Shown: piece by piece, positions 6,424 through 8,070 of the stretch | Numbering within the stretch: position 1 is the first letter of the stretch | Layout of the letters: the number at the start of each line of letters is the position of its first letter | Assembly: GCA_946537585.1 (NCBI GenBank) | Contig: CAMNFX010000055.1 | Location: 1 to 8,070 of the forward strand | DNA: 8,070 nucleotides | Source: an uncultured Lachnospiraceae bacterium | GTDB taxonomy: Bacteria > Bacillota > Clostridia > Lachnospirales > Lachnospiraceae | Direction of reading: 5' to 3' | The notes under the pieces: generated by a model | The model's database searches: none | What the model saw: the letters and a program-made list of their open reading frames with translations, nothing else | Told to the model about the DNA's origin: nothing | Translations under genes and position numbers: made by a program

Positions 6424-6443
6424 CGGGCTGACCTCACAGCCCG
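6424..6443 (-). other. Stem-loop spanning the stop codon of the CotH-family gene
   Basis: A 7-bp GC-rich stem (CGGGCTG with CAGCCCG) closes a 6-nt loop and includes the TGA at 6434-6436. No U-run follows on the - strand, so it is not a standard intrinsic terminator. It may stabilise the mRNA end or slow ribosomes between the CotH-family and zinc-ribbon genes, which are 72 nt apart. Confidence 0.4.
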
Positions 6444-7933
6444 GCGCTGATCAGGAAGGCATAGCGCTCGCGCAGCCATTCCCTTAAATAACTGACATTT
6501 TCCTCCCGGGTCGGATCCGGCTTTCTCTGCCCGTTATCATAGCTTCTGGATACGGGCCAGAGCCTTGCATCCCGGATCAGCTCTGCCCGGTAAGCTTCTT
6601 CAAAACGGTCGATCGCCCCGCCCTCCTTATACAGGTCGGCAAAGGCGGAGCCTTTTTCGGTAAAGAGCGAATGTACGGCGCTTCGAAACTGAGGATAACC
6701 CATCAGCACGGGGTACCACCCAAGAGATGAATGAAGGCCGAGCGGCGAGGCGTGGACAGCGTAGTTATCATCGATCTCCGTGGACAGATTGCCGGCTGCC
6801 ATGTCGTAATCCCAGGCAGGCCCGGCACAGAGCTTCCCGTCCTTAAAGAAAAAGTAGGTGGAGCTTACAAAGAAGTCCGCGTTGCCAAGATATTCGTTTA
6901 AGAGATAATACGCGGCAAAGGAAGGCACATCGATCCGTGCCGCGACCTCTGCCCAGCTGCCGCTCTCCAAAGCCTCTGAGAGGCCTTCCAGGACGTCAGA
7001 GACGTGTTCGAGCTGTTCCTCATCGGGAGTTTCCGGCTCTTTGAAGGCAAAGCGGAGTCCGTCGGAGGTATCGATATAGGTGACGCCGCTCTCCTCCCGG
7101 TCCTTTTCGTATTCGAGAAGGAAGTCACCGGCTTCAATGTCTAAGGGGATCCTGTCCTTTCCGACGTCGATCCCTTCGGTCAGCGTATAAAGCCCGGCAT
7201 ATTCCCCGTTCCATGTAAGCTCGACCATGGTATGCTGCGGGGTGTAAGGGAGCCCGAGCGCTGCCGCGAGATCGAGCGCCAGTGTGGACCGCATCCTGGT
7301 GGGGTCAAAGCAGTCCGCAAGCAGGACCCATTTTTTTGCGGATCCGAAGCCGAACAGATCGGCTTTTTCACCGAGTTTGATGGTATAGGGCTTTTTGGGC
7401 GCAAGGGCCGTGGAATTCCCGCGGACCTTGATCTTACCGTCTGCTTTTTTCAAAAGGACACTTCCATCGGGGTCTTCCATGGAAATGACCGCGGTAATAT
7501 AATCATCTTCCTTCTGAAGAACCCGTTTTTTGTATGCCGAGGATGTAGTGACGGAAATGAGAGGCGCATGCGTCTCATAAAAGGAGTCATCCTCGTTGGA
7601 CGCTGTGGGATCATCCTCGCTTTCGGCGTCTTGGGATGATGCTTCATCCTTTTTATTCCGGGCTGAGGTTTCTTCGGTTTCTGTATCAGACGTTTCGTCC
7701 GAAACTTCCGGGCTCATTTCTTCGCCGGTTTCGGTCTCCTGATCTTCCCTTTCTTCTGCTGTTTCAGCCTCCGTCATGGCCGTCCAGGGACCGGTTTTGT
7801 TCTGCCCATACGGCGAAGCAGAACCGGGACCTGCCAGGGAAACGGTGGAAATGCCGCAAAGCAGTGTCAGAGTCAGAAATATCGAAAGGACAGGCTTTTT
7901 GTAATAAAAAGGGGTAAAGTGACGTTGTTTCAT
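6434..7933 (-). CDS. Secreted CotH kinase-family protein
   Basis: A 499-aa extracytoplasmic protein. Residues 1-34 form a signal peptide (KKP, then SIFLTLTLLCGISTVSLA). Residues about 53-118 are a disordered Glu/Asp/Ser/Thr-rich linker. The CotH domain spans about 125-495, with the family hallmarks KIKVRGNSTA (167-176), KKPYTIKL (180-187), KKWVLLADCFDPTRMRSTLA (200-219), VELTWNGEYAGLYTLTEGI (237-255), GDFLLEYEKD (269-278) and GPAWDYDMAAGN (371-382), the last carrying the D-x-D that in CotH kinases coordinates metal and ATP. B. subtilis CotH phosphorylates spore-coat proteins, but this secreted, linker-bearing form is more like the vegetative envelope-associated members; its substrate is unknown. 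ATG 7933 is chosen because AGAGGA lies about ten bases upstream and the signal peptide starts there. The longer frame to 8062 overlaps the upstream gene out of frame. It lies 28 nt after the acidic-tail gene and 72 nt before the zinc-ribbon gene. Confidence 0.88.
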   Translation of the reverse strand: MKQRHFTPFYYKKPVLSIFLTLTLLCGISTVSLAGPGSASPYGQNKTGPWTAMTEAETAEEREDQETETGEEMSPEVSDETSDTETEETSARNKKDEASSQDAESEDDPTASNEDDSFYETHAPLISVTTSSAYKKRVLQKEDDYITAVISMEDPDGSVLLKKADGKIKVRGNSTALAPKKPYTIKLGEKADLFGFGSAKKWVLLADCFDPTRMRSTLALDLAAALGLPYTPQHTMVELTWNGEYAGLYTLTEGIDVGKDRIPLDIEAGDFLLEYEKDREESGVTYIDTSDGLRFAFKEPETPDEEQLEHVSDVLEGLSEALESGSWAEVAARIDVPSFAAYYLLNEYLGNADFFVSSTYFFFKDGKLCAGPAWDYDMAAGNLSTEIDDNYAVHASPLGLHSSLGWYPVLMGYPQFRSAVHSLFTEKGSAFADLYKEGGAIDRFEEAYRAELIRDARLWPVSRSYDNGQRKPDPTREENVSYLREWLRERYAFLISAGL

Positions 7934-7961
7934 GGTGCGCTTTCCTCTCTTGTCGTGATTC

Positions 7962-8070
7962 TTATGATTCGTCTTCCGCGGCAGGTATCTCATCCGCGGC
8001 GGATTCCGTAAGGGCAGGATCCTCTGCAGTTTCAGGAGTTTCAGAATTTTCTGCAGTTTCACCTGCTTCA
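7962..8070 (-). CDS. Acidic C-terminal tail of an unidentified protein (5' end outside window)
   Basis: On the - strand a frame open from the right edge ends at a TAA at 7962-7964 and encodes 35 residues, including AGETAENSETPETAEDP and ending PAAEDES. The composition (Glu, Ala, Thr, Pro, Ser, with no basic residues) is that of a disordered acidic tail, and it resembles the linker of the CotH-family protein 28 nt downstream. The short gap, the shared strand and the good Shine-Dalgarno of the next gene suggest one operon. CotH-family genes often neighbour VTC-type polyphosphate polymerase and DUF4956 genes in Clostridia, so one of these is a guess for the missing part; nothing in the visible tail proves it. 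The frame is easily missed because a longer but spurious frame covers the same bases. Confidence 0.65.
   Translation of the reverse strand, partial: EAGETAENSETPETAEDPALTESAADEIPAAEDES

Noticed and set aside
7934..8062. N-terminal extension of the CotH-family frame (43 basic residues)
   Set aside because: It overlaps the acidic-tail gene out of frame and would bury the signal peptide inside the protein; the start at 7933 has a ribosome site.

Overview
The window looks like chromosomal DNA from a mid-GC Firmicute, most likely a Clostridia member of the Lachnospiraceae type. The basis is strong AGGAGG-type ribosome binding sites, a near-consensus sigma-A promoter, and protein families common there: a YdbC-type PC4 protein, a CotH-family protein, a zinc-ribbon membrane protein paired with a TPM-domain protein, and a FUSC-like transporter. 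No rRNA, tRNA, CRISPR array or insertion sequence was seen. The taxonomic call is inference from protein flavour, not from a marker gene.

Left part, + strand (1-2401). The C-terminal end of a protein cut by the window edge is followed by a 72-aa YdbC/PC4-like single-stranded nucleic-acid-binding protein, then a 143-aa helical protein of unknown function that appears to contain an internal duplication. Next comes a 34-bp perfect palindrome (1122-1155), immediately followed by a good promoter (1158-1186), a leader rich in dyads, and a 370-aa tyrosine recombinase with a full catalytic set. The recombinase resembles streptococcal/lactococcal XerS, which works alone and whose dif site lies just upstream of its gene. 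The palindrome has dif-like 11-6-11 geometry. Together these suggest a single-recombinase Xer/dif chromosome-dimer-resolution module, the most interesting item here.

Right part, - strand (2458-8070). Reading leftward from the right edge: the acidic C-terminal tail of an unidentified protein (partial), a secreted CotH-kinase-family protein with an acidic linker, a 543-aa zinc-ribbon membrane protein, a TPM-domain membrane protein with a 15-glycine tract, and a FUSC/aromatic-acid-exporter-like membrane protein fused to a degenerate HAD-like domain. The middle pair overlap by 14 nt and are almost certainly co-translated. The five - strand genes may form one or two cell-envelope transcription units.

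The two gene blocks converge at about 2400-2460. That is what is expected near a replication terminus if most genes are co-oriented with replication, and it fits the dif-like reading, although any ordinary convergent gene pair would look the same in a window this size. Several gene starts were moved downstream from the longest open frame: the recombinase to 1289, the TPM protein to 4743 and the CotH protein to 7933.
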